Shown piece after piece: positions 43,102 through 52,232 of a stretch of 64,000 nt of DNA. This stretch comes from Seramator thermalis (GTDB lineage Bacteria; Bacteroidota; Bacteroidia; Bacteroidales; Dysgonomonadaceae), in the NCBI RefSeq assembly GCF_004138125.1, contig NZ_RXHS01000001.1, positions 1 through 64,000 on the forward strand, in the 5' to 3' direction. Both the position numbers and the translations under genes were made by a program. The notes under the pieces are model-generated. The model saw only the letters and a program-made list of their open reading frames with translations. It ran no database searches and had not been told where the DNA came from. Within the stretch, counting starts at the first letter, position 1; every line of letters starts with the position of its first letter.

Positions 43102-45240
43102 ATGAAGCACAGGGCCATCATATCTATCTTTATATTTTTCGTCGCAGCTCGGGTATTCCCGCAAGAGCACATTCCCTTAGATTCGCTGTTGCAACTTACA
43201 ATGAGTGCGGCTGAAAAGTATGACGGTTTAGTAGAGAGCTACGAAGCCGATGTATATCTGCGTGCTTATGTTGAAACGATTAAAAAAAATTTTCTATATA
43301 AATATGCCAGGTATATTCCCAAATTCGTGTTGTGTGATGAAAATTCAGATGAAGCATTAATAGAAACCATGAGCAAATTGAAATTTTCGGCGCCGAACAA
43401 TTATGTACAGGACATAAAATATGTAACGGGTACGCTTACGAGCCAGAAAGATCTTGATATGATACCGTTCAACCTAATTAACATAAATATATATGGAGAA
43501 ACCACTTTCGACGAAAGTTTTGTAATGCCTCTTCGACATAATTCTTCGAAATATTATAAATATTCGCTTGGAAAAATATTTGAGGCGGGCAAACGAAAAT
43601 TCTATAGCCTTGCGTTCGATCCGATTTATAAATCGCAGGCTTTGTTAAAAGGAACGTGCATCATCGAAGAAGGTTCGTGGCGTGTTGTGAATTTTGAGGC
43701 GGAAGCCGTGGATATCATGACCGATTATACTTTTCACATCACGATGGGTAACGAATCTATCACACGATTTTTACCTACCGATTTTGTAATCTACAAAACA
43801 ATTTCCTATTTAGGAAACAAGGTTGCAAGCCGCTACCTTGCGAAAATAAGCTACAACGATATTGTATTGAAACAATCAATCGAAAGGCAAAAACAGTTGA
43901 ATATCAGCGATCGATTTAAGGTCAGGATGGATTCGGTACCGATCGAAAACGACTCGTTGTTTTGGGAAAAACAACGAATGATTCCTCTCCAATCCAAAGA
44001 AAAAGAAGTGATTGAAAACTTTGAAAGCCAACAAATGCAAAGTGCTGCCGAAACGTTGTCGGACTCTACCTCCAATTCCACCGAGTTTGCACAGCGAATT
44101 GTTATAGATTCGAAATACCAATACAAATCTACACAAATAAGATACAGCGGCCTGTTAAATCCTTTTTTGATCGGGTATTCTTCTTATGACGGCATTTCAT
44201 ATCGACAAAAGTTGTATTTCGATATCGATCTAAAAAACCAAAGAAATCTGGATATCAAAGCTATGGCCGGATATATGTTTAAACGGAAAGAATTGCTGGC
44301 CGATTTGTCTTTTAAATGGAATTATAATCCCAGCCATTTAGGCAGCCTGTCTTATTCGATTGGTATCGGAAATAAATCTTTCAGTTCGGATTTCATTCAG
44401 CAAGTGCAAGACAGTCTCAATAATCATGGATTGGTTTTTGAAGACGTGTCGGTAAAATATTTCACCGACTATTACATGCGATTATTCAACGATGTGGAAT
44501 ACAAAAATGGACTCATGTTGGGAGCAGGAATAGAATATCATATCAGAAAGAGTGAAAACAAATTAGATCATTTTTTTAGATCTGCTTCTTCTGACAAGGA
44601 AGAACTGGATGCCATGTTTGATACTCGTTATATTTTTATGCCTTTTGTGAGAGTTTCGTGGACTCCCGAGCAATATTACAGATATGAAGGGAGGCAGAAA
44701 ATTCCGGTCAGATCTAAATATCCGACATTTAAAATAGAACTTGCCAAGAGTTTTAAAAACATATTAAACAGTACCTTAGAATTTAACCGGTATGAATTCG
44801 ATATAAGTCAGAACATCCAATTCGGGATCATGAAATCATTGCAATATCATTTTGGCGGTGGACTGTTTACCAATCAAAAAACCGAATATTTTGCCGATTT
44901 CATATATTTTTCTAAATATAATTTCCCGGATAATTGGGACGATGGCATCGGTGGTAATTTCAATTTGTTGCAACGTAATTTGTATTATGTTTCGGACTCT
45001 TACCTGCAATTTCATGTAATGTACGAAACCCCTTTCCTTTTTCTTAAAAGCATCCCGGAAGTATCTAAAGCCATCCTCACCGAACGAATTTATTTGAGTC
45101 AGCTATATACGCCACAAATTCATTCTTATTCCGAAATCGGATATGGTATAGGGAATCGGTTTTTTAATATTGGTCTGTTTGGTGCTTTTCATAAATTTTC
45201 TTTCAACCAAATAGGGGTAAAAGCTGCATTGGCCTTTTAA
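43102..45240 (+). CDS. DUF5686-family outer-membrane protein without the usual CarboxypepD_reg domain
   Basis: The 712-residue protein has a signal peptide (MKHRAIISIFIFFVAARVFPQ). The N-terminal domain (YDGLVESYEADVYLRAYVETIKK, SAPNNYVQDIKYVTGTL) and central FLPTDFVIYKTISYLGNKVASRYLAKISYNDI match DUF5686 proteins. From residue 345 the sequence alternates as a large beta barrel (YSSYDGISYRQKLYFDIDLKNQRNL to the final FNQIGVKAALAF). Most DUF5686 proteins begin with a CarboxypepD_reg-like domain, which is absent here. Function unknown; probably an outer-membrane barrel related to surface-polysaccharide or nutrient uptake. Confidence 0.78.
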   Translation: MKHRAIISIFIFFVAARVFPQEHIPLDSLLQLTMSAAEKYDGLVESYEADVYLRAYVETIKKNFLYKYARYIPKFVLCDENSDEALIETMSKLKFSAPNNYVQDIKYVTGTLTSQKDLDMIPFNLININIYGETTFDESFVMPLRHNSSKYYKYSLGKIFEAGKRKFYSLAFDPIYKSQALLKGTCIIEEGSWRVVNFEAEAVDIMTDYTFHITMGNESITRFLPTDFVIYKTISYLGNKVASRYLAKISYNDIVLKQSIERQKQLNISDRFKVRMDSVPIENDSLFWEKQRMIPLQSKEKEVIENFESQQMQSAAETLSDSTSNSTEFAQRIVIDSKYQYKSTQIRYSGLLNPFLIGYSSYDGISYRQKLYFDIDLKNQRNLDIKAMAGYMFKRKELLADLSFKWNYNPSHLGSLSYSIGIGNKSFSSDFIQQVQDSLNNHGLVFEDVSVKYFTDYYMRLFNDVEYKNGLMLGAGIEYHIRKSENKLDHFFRSASSDKEELDAMFDTRYIFMPFVRVSWTPEQYYRYEGRQKIPVRSKYPTFKIELAKSFKNILNSTLEFNRYEFDISQNIQFGIMKSLQYHFGGGLFTNQKTEYFADFIYFSKYNFPDNWDDGIGGNFNLLQRNLYYVSDSYLQFHVMYETPFLFLKSIPEVSKAILTERIYLSQLYTPQIHSYSEIGYGIGNRFFNIGLFGAFHKFSFNQIGVKAALAF

Positions 45241-45267
45241 TCTCACTCGATTGACTATCGGAAGGAA

Positions 45268-46614
45268 TTAATTGGTGTATTCAAATAGAATTTTGGAATT
45301 TTCATTTCCGATTCTCTTTTTAACCCAATTTTCGATCTTCGATCTGTCGGAACGATTTAATGAGTTTCGCTTAGCGGTGAAAATAATTGTAGGAATTTTG
45401 TCTGATCTCACTATCGAATCTTGTTCATTCGTATAAAAATAAGTCTCAGAATAAGCTACATTTTGTATTTGAGGATAAATCGACTTTATTTCGTTAATGA
45501 TTTTTTCCCCTAACATCGGGATATTCATTATGCTGTCAATTTTATAATCCTTCTGTTGAATAGTGAAAAGTGCGGCATTAAGCTTGTTATTCAAAATTTC
45601 GGTTTCGGATTGAAATTTTCGCACATTTTCCTGCACAATATCAAATCCAAAAGCCTGATTTATAATAATTTTGGAAGAATCTAAGCCGAAATTTAACGCC
45701 CTTCGTTTAATGAAATCACGAATTGAATCGGATAATCCGTAACCCGAATAAACCAATTCCACAGTCTTGGAAGGGACCCAGACACTTTGATTGTATAAAT
45801 AATTCCCTTCAACTACAGCCACATCTTGCAAAAAAGATTCACTTTTCTTTACAAACTCTTCATTTTGGACCAGTCGGACGCCAAAGAATATACTCGGAAT
45901 AATTGTCATGATAATGATGGTAGTTATAGTGTGGTTAACTCTTCTTTTTCGGTCCGGGTCAACGATGGATCGAATCGGAAACTTAAGAAATTGACATACG
46001 ATAAGCGCTGCAAAAGCTATAAAAACACTATTGATAGTAAATAGATAGAGAGCTCCAAAGAAAAAATTGAATTGAAGCGTAGCCAGTCCGTATCCGGCTG
46101 TGCATATCGGTGGCATAAGTGCAGTAGCAATAGCAACACCGGGAATTACGTTTCCCTTTAACTTACTGCTCATCGCAATGATTCCTGCCAATCCTCCAAA
46201 AAAAGCGATAATAACATCATAAATCGTTGGACTTGTTCGGGCAAGGAGTTCGGAATGTGCTTCATTGATAGGACTTATAGCAAAATACAGAGTAGAGGTG
46301 ATTAAACTCACTCCAACAGCAAAAGAAAAATTTTTGGCAGATAACCTAAGCAAATGAAAATCGTAGGTGGCAAGGCTATAACCCATTCCATTGATCGGAC
46401 CCATTAATGGCGAGATAAGCATAGCTCCGATGATAACCGCCGTAGAATTCATGTTTAGTCCCACCGACGCAACCACAATCGCAAAAACAAGAATCCATAG
46501 ATTGGTTCCTTTAAACACGATGCCTTTTTCAATATTTTCATGAATAGCATCATAGTCTTCAAGCTCCGATCGGAGGTTGAACCAATTCAAAAACATTTCC
46601 AGTTTATCTTTCAT
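45268..46614 (-). CDS. DUF389 integral membrane protein
   Basis: The protein has about 448 residues. The DUF389 core is NLWILVFAIVVASVGLNMNSTAVIIGAMLISPLMGPINGMGYSLA followed by FFGGLAGIIAMSSKLKGNVIPGVAIATALMPPICTAGYGLA, with about six transmembrane segments. The C-terminal 180 residues are soluble with a coiled-coil and a small alpha/beta region. The start MKDKLEMFLNWFNLRSEL was chosen; a longer frame begins at 46725 but a -7 box lies within it. Function unknown. Confidence 0.88.
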   Translation of the reverse strand: MKDKLEMFLNWFNLRSELEDYDAIHENIEKGIVFKGTNLWILVFAIVVASVGLNMNSTAVIIGAMLISPLMGPINGMGYSLATYDFHLLRLSAKNFSFAVGVSLITSTLYFAISPINEAHSELLARTSPTIYDVIIAFFGGLAGIIAMSSKLKGNVIPGVAIATALMPPICTAGYGLATLQFNFFFGALYLFTINSVFIAFAALIVCQFLKFPIRSIVDPDRKRRVNHTITTIIIMTIIPSIFFGVRLVQNEEFVKKSESFLQDVAVVEGNYLYNQSVWVPSKTVELVYSGYGLSDSIRDFIKRRALNFGLDSSKIIINQAFGFDIVQENVRKFQSETEILNNKLNAALFTIQQKDYKIDSIMNIPMLGEKIINEIKSIYPQIQNVAYSETYFYTNEQDSIVRSDKIPTIIFTAKRNSLNRSDRSKIENWVKKRIGNENSKILFEYTN

Positions 46615-46639
46615 GCGAATATCTATTATCCGGTATTCG

Positions 46640-46647
46640 GCAAAAAT
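46640..46647 (-). promoter_or_regulatory. -7 element of the DUF389 gene
   Basis: TATTTTTG on the minus strand, 25 bp before the chosen start, inside the longer open frame; it therefore supports the inner ATG. Confidence 0.5.
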
Positions 46648-46752
46648 AGCAATTAGAATTGAAATTGTAATTAAATAGATTAAAAAAGTGTAGCCGGAAA
46701 TCATTTCGACCACACTCTGACACACGATAAAACAAAGTGGAGCTACATTTAT

Positions 46753-48720
46753 TCAAATATTATCTGTTTCCAATTCACCTTGTGAGACTTTTCTTTCCGA
46801 ATTGGGAACATCTGTAGTATCAACAGGAGGACGGTCATAAATTTCAGAATAACGTTTGTAGCGACGACGAACAATTTTAGGGATAACATTTTCACGATAA
46901 TTATCCAAATCATCGCTCAAAACTGCAGTTTTGCCCGCCGGGACGGCGATCTCAACCACCATATTTTGATTTCTGAACCCTTGCTCGACAGGAGTAGCAA
47001 AAAATTCCGGTAGATATAGAATTGAGTCTTTTTGCCAAACGGGAAACGAGAAATCTTTGAGATCCGATTTCGCTTTTCGTAAATCTGTTGATGAAATCGA
47101 AGAAATCATTCGCACCTGAAAAAGTGAATCTTCACTCTGCGTAACTTGCAAATTAATGTTTGCAAACAAGAGCGAATCTTCGTTTAAATTGTAAAAAGGT
47201 AAACCGTTGATGTCTGAAGTTATTCCGAAGGCAGTGTCGAACATATTGTAATCATTGCCGTAACGGGCCATTTCGACGTGTAATGTGTTGCCGGCGAATG
47301 GTGCAATATCGATAATTTTTTCATTCACACTATCAACTTTGAACTTGTTGGCAATGCGTGTTGCCAGCATACCTGCGAGAGAAACCCCGAGAAACCAAAA
47401 TATGGCAGCAACAATACCTACAATTGTGCGCGATTTTGCATTTTTAAGCAAATTGGGAATAATCCATAATACCAAAGCTATAAGGGGTATGACAAAGATT
47501 AAAATAGCAGAAAAAATAAGTAAATTGGTTTCCATTCCGGCATCGATAAACAATGCCTTGAGAGGCATCATAGCCGCTCCTGCAAACAACAAAGCACAAA
47601 GTGCGGCAATCACCAAAAGAGCAAATATACCTACAAATCCGAAGAATATGATTTTGAAAAGAACGATAAAGGCATTCAGGCAACCCGATCGTTCAGAAGG
47701 CTCGCTTACCGTTTTTTTGAGGGTGGCTGAGTCTTTCGGTGGTGGTGGAGGTAATGTTATTTTTTTGTCGTCAAAATTCAAATCCTCTGACAAAAGAGTC
47801 GATGACTGATATTGCGAAACCTCTATGTCTGACTTGCTTTTTGCGTTTGCCACATTGTCACTTACGGCCGTACGAATAGATTTTATATATTCTTCTTCTC
47901 CCATCATCTCTAACTTTTGTTTAACCGTTGTTGCTTTGGGTATAATGATCCACAAAACGATGTAAACAAGAAACACACTAAAATTGAATTCGAAATTGAA
48001 ATGAACATTGTCGAAAAACTTATTCCACGGGAAAAAAGAAAATGAACTCATTCCTATAATATTGAGCAACAATGGAGCAGCAAAAATAAGGCGAGGTATC
48101 CACGAATCGATTTTGAAATAAGTAGCAATACCTCCACAGACTCCGCCGATGATGCGATCTGTGGGATTTCTATAGAGTCGTTTGGATGCATTTGATTCTA
48201 AAGGTTTTGGTTTTAGAACAATCCAAAGAATGATGTATATCCAAAACAAGACGCTGAAAAGAAGAATAAACACCAGACGAAACCAAACCGGATCGATTTT
48301 GAAATGATATCCCAATCCACTGCAAACCCCGGCTATTATTTTGTCGTTTGAATTGCGATACAAACGAGTCTGATCTTCTTTTGACGATTCCGACTCTTTT
48401 TTCGATTGAAATGAAGATTGTTTTTTCCCTGATGTCGAGTCGGACAATTCGTCATAATCTGTGTCGAAATCCTCCGGTTTTCCGATGCTTGCAAGAATCG
48501 ATTCTACATCTTCATCTGTGATGCAGTTGAACCCGAGTTTTAGACGATTACCGAAAAGTTCGGCAATACGATTTTCAATATCATTCACAATTTCGTCACC
48601 ACATTCTTCACGTGAAAAATAGGCTTTCAAATTATCGATGTATTGCGAAAGAATTTCGAAGGCAGTTTCTTCAATGGCAATTACCTGTCCCTGAAAATTA
48701 ATATTGATAACTTTTTTCAT
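46753..48720 (-). CDS. Membrane protein with two PspC domains
   Basis: The 655-residue protein starts with a conserved N-terminal segment (MKKVININFQGQVIAIEETAF, FDTDYDE). Two PspC domains follow, at about 119-171 (RLYRNSNDKIIAGVCSGLGYHFKIDPVWFRL) and 181-265 (RLYRNPTDRIIGGVCGGIATYFKIDSWIPRL), each with a transmembrane part. Further membrane segments lie at about 350-450, and the C-terminal 170 residues are soluble and probably extracytoplasmic. PspC is part of envelope-stress (Psp) signalling. It follows padR by 20 bp, so PadR probably controls it. Confidence 0.92.
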   Translation of the reverse strand: MKKVININFQGQVIAIEETAFEILSQYIDNLKAYFSREECGDEIVNDIENRIAELFGNRLKLGFNCITDEDVESILASIGKPEDFDTDYDELSDSTSGKKQSSFQSKKESESSKEDQTRLYRNSNDKIIAGVCSGLGYHFKIDPVWFRLVFILLFSVLFWIYIILWIVLKPKPLESNASKRLYRNPTDRIIGGVCGGIATYFKIDSWIPRLIFAAPLLLNIIGMSSFSFFPWNKFFDNVHFNFEFNFSVFLVYIVLWIIIPKATTVKQKLEMMGEEEYIKSIRTAVSDNVANAKSKSDIEVSQYQSSTLLSEDLNFDDKKITLPPPPPKDSATLKKTVSEPSERSGCLNAFIVLFKIIFFGFVGIFALLVIAALCALLFAGAAMMPLKALFIDAGMETNLLIFSAILIFVIPLIALVLWIIPNLLKNAKSRTIVGIVAAIFWFLGVSLAGMLATRIANKFKVDSVNEKIIDIAPFAGNTLHVEMARYGNDYNMFDTAFGITSDINGLPFYNLNEDSLLFANINLQVTQSEDSLFQVRMISSISSTDLRKAKSDLKDFSFPVWQKDSILYLPEFFATPVEQGFRNQNMVVEIAVPAGKTAVLSDDLDNYRENVIPKIVRRRYKRYSEIYDRPPVDTTDVPNSERKVSQGELETDNI

Positions 48721-48740
48721 TGCGGTGTGCGATGTTATTT

Positions 48741-49091
48741 TTATGATTGTTGTTTGTTCTGTTCGGGTTTATTTGTTACGGCATTTACTCCTGCAGCCAA
48801 TTCATTCCAAGTAGTTTCGAGCAGTTTGTAAAATTCGAGACCTTTTTCCGTTAAGCTGAAATATTTTCGTGGTGGTCCCGAATTGCTTTCCACCCACCGA
48901 TAAGTAAGGATTTCGGAATTTTTCAGTCGATTCAGAAGCGGATATAAAGTGCCCTCGAGTAATTGGAGTCCGGCGTTTTTCATTTCATCGATGATATCGC
49001 CGGGGTATGCTTCTCCCCGCTTTATTATCGATAAAATGCAGTATTCCAGCACACCCTTGCGCATCTGACTTTGAGTATTTTCTATATTCAT
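48741..49091 (-). CDS. PadR-family transcriptional regulator
   Basis: The 116-residue protein is a PadR winged-helix repressor: MRKGVLEYCILSIIKRGEAYPGDIIDEMKNAGLQLLEGTLYPLLNRLKNSEILTYRWVESNSGPPRKYFSLTEKG. It is short, without a long C-terminal helix. Directly upstream lies an unusual cluster of repeats on its promoter. The padR-pspC pair is common in Bacteroidetes; PadR probably represses this operon in response to an unknown effector. Confidence 0.93.
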   Translation of the reverse strand: MNIENTQSQMRKGVLEYCILSIIKRGEAYPGDIIDEMKNAGLQLLEGTLYPLLNRLKNSEILTYRWVESNSGPPRKYFSLTEKGLEFYKLLETTWNELAAGVNAVTNKPEQNKQQS

Positions 49092-49117
49092 TGTTTGTGC
49101 CCATTATATTTACGCTG

Positions 49118-49156
49118 CAAAGTTACATTAAACAAAGTATTATGCAATACAAAGTA
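49118..49156 (-). promoter_or_regulatory. padR-pspC promoter with candidate PadR operator
   Basis: A -7 box TAACTTTG is at 49125-49118 on the minus strand. Upstream of it are a direct repeat ACAAAGTA (49132-49139 and 49149-49156) and an inverted repeat GTATT-atgc-AATAC (49137-49150). Their place over the promoter spacer and -33 region suits a repressor site. The rest of the 201-bp gap to coaBC holds only the coaBC promoter. Confidence 0.5.
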
Positions 49157-49265
49157 CTAAATATTTTTCATATTAATAATGTTTAACTTTTAATTTTGTT
49201 ATTTCTCTATAGTTCGAGTGAAATCTGAATATTATGGAGAAACAATAAAATACGACCAATTTGAT

Positions 49266-49273
49266 TATATTTG
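49266..49273 (+). promoter_or_regulatory. -7 element of the coaBC promoter
   Basis: TATATTTG lies 19 bp before the chosen ATG (49293) and downstream of the alternative start at 49218, so it decides the start. Confidence 0.6.
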
Positions 49274-49292
49274 CATATTAAAAAAAATCGGT

Positions 49293-50489
49293 ATGTCATT
49301 GCAAGGAAAACATATAGTCTTGGGGATTTCCGGAAGTATAGCTGCATACAAATCGGCATCGTTAGCTCGTTTGCTTATAAAAAAAGGAGCAGAAGTAAAA
49401 ATAGTGATTACACCGGCGGGCAAACAATTTATCACGCCCATTACAATGTCGGCCCTAACCGGAAACCCTGTAGAAAGCGATTTTTTTTCAAGTAACGACG
49501 GATCATGGCACAGTCATGTGGACATGGGTATGTGGGCTGATCTAATGGTTGTAGCACCTGCTACAGCATCCACTATCGGGAAAATGGCACATGGAATAGC
49601 CGATAATCTATTGGTAACGACTTATCTATCGATGAAATCGCCTGTATTTTTAGCTCCCTCAATGGATTTGGATATGTTCAAACACCCATCTACTCAACGG
49701 AATCTCGATATTTTAAAAAAAGACGGGGTACATATCATAGATGCAACGAGCGGAGAACTCGCCAGTCATTTGGAAGGCAAAGGCAGAATGGAAGAGCCTG
49801 AAAATATCGTGAAAAAACTCGAAGAATATTTTCAGATATCATTTTCACTTAACACAAAAAAAATTTTAATCACTGCCGGACCAACCTACGAACGAATTGA
49901 TCCTGTTCGTTTCATCGGTAATTTTTCCTCCGGAAAAATGGGCTTTGCCCTTGCCGAAGAATGTGCGTCGCGTGGTGCTGAAGTGATTTTGGTGTGCGGA
50001 CCGACGCCCCTATCGATATCGAACAAATTGATTCGAAGAATAGATGTAGAATCAGCGCAACAAATGTATGAAGTTTGTTTAAAGGTTTTTCCCGAAGTAG
50101 ATGCAGCCATTTTGTCGGCCGCAGTGGCCGATTATCGCCCTGAACATACATATGGGCAAAAGATGAAAAGATCCGATCACGAGAATCTCACCATAACGCT
50201 CACGCCCAATCCCGATATCGCCGCAGCATTGGGTAAGATAAAAAAACCGAATCAACTATTGGTGGGTTTTGCGTTGGAAACCAATGACGAAGACAAAAAT
50301 GCCCTATCAAAGATGGAAAAGAAAAATTTTGATTTCATCATCTTAAATTCGCTCAACGAAGAAGGAGCTGGCTTTGGCCTCGACACCAACAAAATAACTA
50401 TTTTTTCGCGTAATGGAAATAAAAAATCATTTGAATTGAAATTGAAAAAAGAACTTGCCAAGGACATTTTAAATCATGTTTTCGGCTGA
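49293..50489 (+). CDS. coaBC: Bifunctional CoaBC (phosphopantothenoylcysteine decarboxylase/synthetase), atypical CoaC active site
   Basis: The 398-residue protein joins phosphopantothenate-cysteine ligase (CoaB, C-terminal: GPTYERIDPVRFIGNFSSGKMGFALAEECASRGAEV) and decarboxylase (CoaC, N-terminal flavoprotein: GKHIVLGISGSIAAYKSASL). His75 (HVDMGMWADL) matches the E. coli active-site His. However, the PxMN motif is PSMDLDMF, with Asp at position 125 instead of Asn. The segment with the E. coli catalytic Cys158 reads SGELASHLEGKGRM, with no Cys. I believe this pattern is shared in Bacteroidetes. It has its own -7 box and precedes an M23 gene by 20 bp. Confidence 0.94.
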   Translation: MSLQGKHIVLGISGSIAAYKSASLARLLIKKGAEVKIVITPAGKQFITPITMSALTGNPVESDFFSSNDGSWHSHVDMGMWADLMVVAPATASTIGKMAHGIADNLLVTTYLSMKSPVFLAPSMDLDMFKHPSTQRNLDILKKDGVHIIDATSGELASHLEGKGRMEEPENIVKKLEEYFQISFSLNTKKILITAGPTYERIDPVRFIGNFSSGKMGFALAEECASRGAEVILVCGPTPLSISNKLIRRIDVESAQQMYEVCLKVFPEVDAAILSAAVADYRPEHTYGQKMKRSDHENLTITLTPNPDIAAALGKIKKPNQLLVGFALETNDEDKNALSKMEKKNFDFIILNSLNEEGAGFGLDTNKITIFSRNGNKKSFELKLKKELAKDILNHVFG

Positions 50490-50509
50490 ATAGAAGCTTA
50501 AAATAAGTC

Positions 50510-52210
50510 ATGAAACTAAAAATAAATAAATACTGTTTTACAATATTCCTATCACTTATAACCTTATCTATCCAATCTCAATCGTTTATAAGTCCGCTAA
50601 AAATTCCCCCTGCTCTTAGTGCTAATTTCGGAGAACTACGAAACAATCATTTTCATTCGGGACTTGATTTCAAAACACAACAAACCGTCAACAAACCTGT
50701 TTTTGCTGCTGAAGATGGATATATATCGCGTATTGGCGTTTCGCCCGGAGGTTTTGGATTATCGCTATACATCGATCATCCATCCGGATTTACCACTGTA
50801 TATGGGCACTTAAACAGTTTTTCACCTGAAATTGCCGAATACGTGATTGAGCAGCAATATCTCAAAGAAAGTTATCAGGTAACCTTATTCCCCGATAAAG
50901 AACGATTCGCCGTAAAAAAGGGTGAACAAATTGCCTTAAGTGGCAATAGTGGCGGGTCGGGAGGACCTCACCTGCACTTCGAAATAAGAGAAACAAAAAC
51001 ACAGGACCCGTTGGATCCTCTTCTTTTTATCGGAAAAATATTACAAGATACTCGAAAACCTGAAATTCGTGGTATAGCCTTTTACCCCGTAAAGGGAAAA
51101 GGCGTCGTGAATAACACTTCTGATCCTTCTCATATCTACATTAGCCACACAAAAACAGGAAAAGCGCTTCCACTATCCAAACAAATTGAAGCGTGGGGAC
51201 TTATAGGCATTGGAGTGAAAGCTTACGACAGGATGAATGGACAAAACAATATTTACGGAGTGAAGCAGATCAGACTTTTTGTGGACAACATGTTAATTTA
51301 TAGTAGTAAGATAGATCGGTTCTCGTTCGAAAAAACACGAATGATCAATTCCTTTGTCGATTTTGAAGAATGGAGATTGAGAAATTCGTTTTTCATGAAA
51401 TCATATATCGAACCGGGCAACAACCTGCCTGTGTACAACAGGGTTATTAACCACGGATACATCGACATCGATCAGGAACGCGACTACATGATGCGTTACG
51501 AACTGGAAGATTATTACGGTAATGTGCTCACTTACCCATTTGTGGTGAAAGGGAAAAACCAAAATATAAAGCCCATACTTCCCTGTAAAAACTATATGGC
51601 TTGGAATCTCGACAATTCGTTCGTCGATTACGACTTCACTCTTCGAATTCCTGCAAGAAATCTCTATTCCGATTTTTGTTTTGTCCACACTTCGACACCT
51701 TCCACAACTTATTATTCGACCATTCATCACGTTCATCCATCGCCCGTTCCTCTCGATGATCAGGCGCGCTTGTGGATCAAACTCAATGCTGACATACTCG
51801 ATCGCAGAGAAAATTTAGGCATAGTGGAAATAAAAAAAACGGGAAAAAGTTCATGGATTGGAGGTGATTATAAAAATGGAGGCGTGGAAGTATCTGTCAA
51901 GGAATTAGGGGGAAAATTCGCCATCGATATAGACACCGTTGCACCAAAAACTGTCCCACTCCAACCCGAAAAATGGGTTTCTTCCGGAAAAATACGTCTT
52001 CAGCTATCTGATGATAAGAGCGGAATAACCTCTTTTCGAGGAGAAATTGATGGAAAGTACGCTTTATTTACCCACGATATCAAATCACCTGTTTACACCT
52101 ATTATTTCGACGAAAACCGCTTGGATAGAAACAAAGAGCATATTTTGGTTTTCAGGGCAAAAGACGGAGCAAAAAATATTTCCGAATATCGATACACATT
52201 TTCGTACTAA
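50510..52210 (+). CDS. M23-family metallopeptidase
   Basis: The 566-residue protein has an N-terminal signal (MKLKINKYCFTIFLSLITLSIQSQS). The LytM/M23 domain covers about residues 35-165: NNHFHSGLDF gives His49 and Asp53, VYGHLNSF has His100, and GGPHLHFEIRE gives His154/His156, all Zn ligands or catalytic residues. The remaining 400 residues are beta-rich repeats (ISxF-like Ig folds). Such proteins cut peptidoglycan peptides during envelope remodelling, or act as regulators. It follows coaBC by 20 bp and is convergent with the solute-binding gene (22 bp). Confidence 0.92.
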   Translation: MKLKINKYCFTIFLSLITLSIQSQSFISPLKIPPALSANFGELRNNHFHSGLDFKTQQTVNKPVFAAEDGYISRIGVSPGGFGLSLYIDHPSGFTTVYGHLNSFSPEIAEYVIEQQYLKESYQVTLFPDKERFAVKKGEQIALSGNSGGSGGPHLHFEIRETKTQDPLDPLLFIGKILQDTRKPEIRGIAFYPVKGKGVVNNTSDPSHIYISHTKTGKALPLSKQIEAWGLIGIGVKAYDRMNGQNNIYGVKQIRLFVDNMLIYSSKIDRFSFEKTRMINSFVDFEEWRLRNSFFMKSYIEPGNNLPVYNRVINHGYIDIDQERDYMMRYELEDYYGNVLTYPFVVKGKNQNIKPILPCKNYMAWNLDNSFVDYDFTLRIPARNLYSDFCFVHTSTPSTTYYSTIHHVHPSPVPLDDQARLWIKLNADILDRRENLGIVEIKKTGKSSWIGGDYKNGGVEVSVKELGGKFAIDIDTVAPKTVPLQPEKWVSSGKIRLQLSDDKSGITSFRGEIDGKYALFTHDIKSPVYTYYFDENRLDRNKEHILVFRAKDGAKNISEYRYTFSY

Positions 52211-52232
52211 ATTATCGAATAGAATAATTCGA

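Noticed and set aside
47285-47809. 174-codon plus-strand frame within the PspC gene
   Set aside because: Antisense shadow of the PspC protein; the minus-strand frame has clear domains and this one does not.
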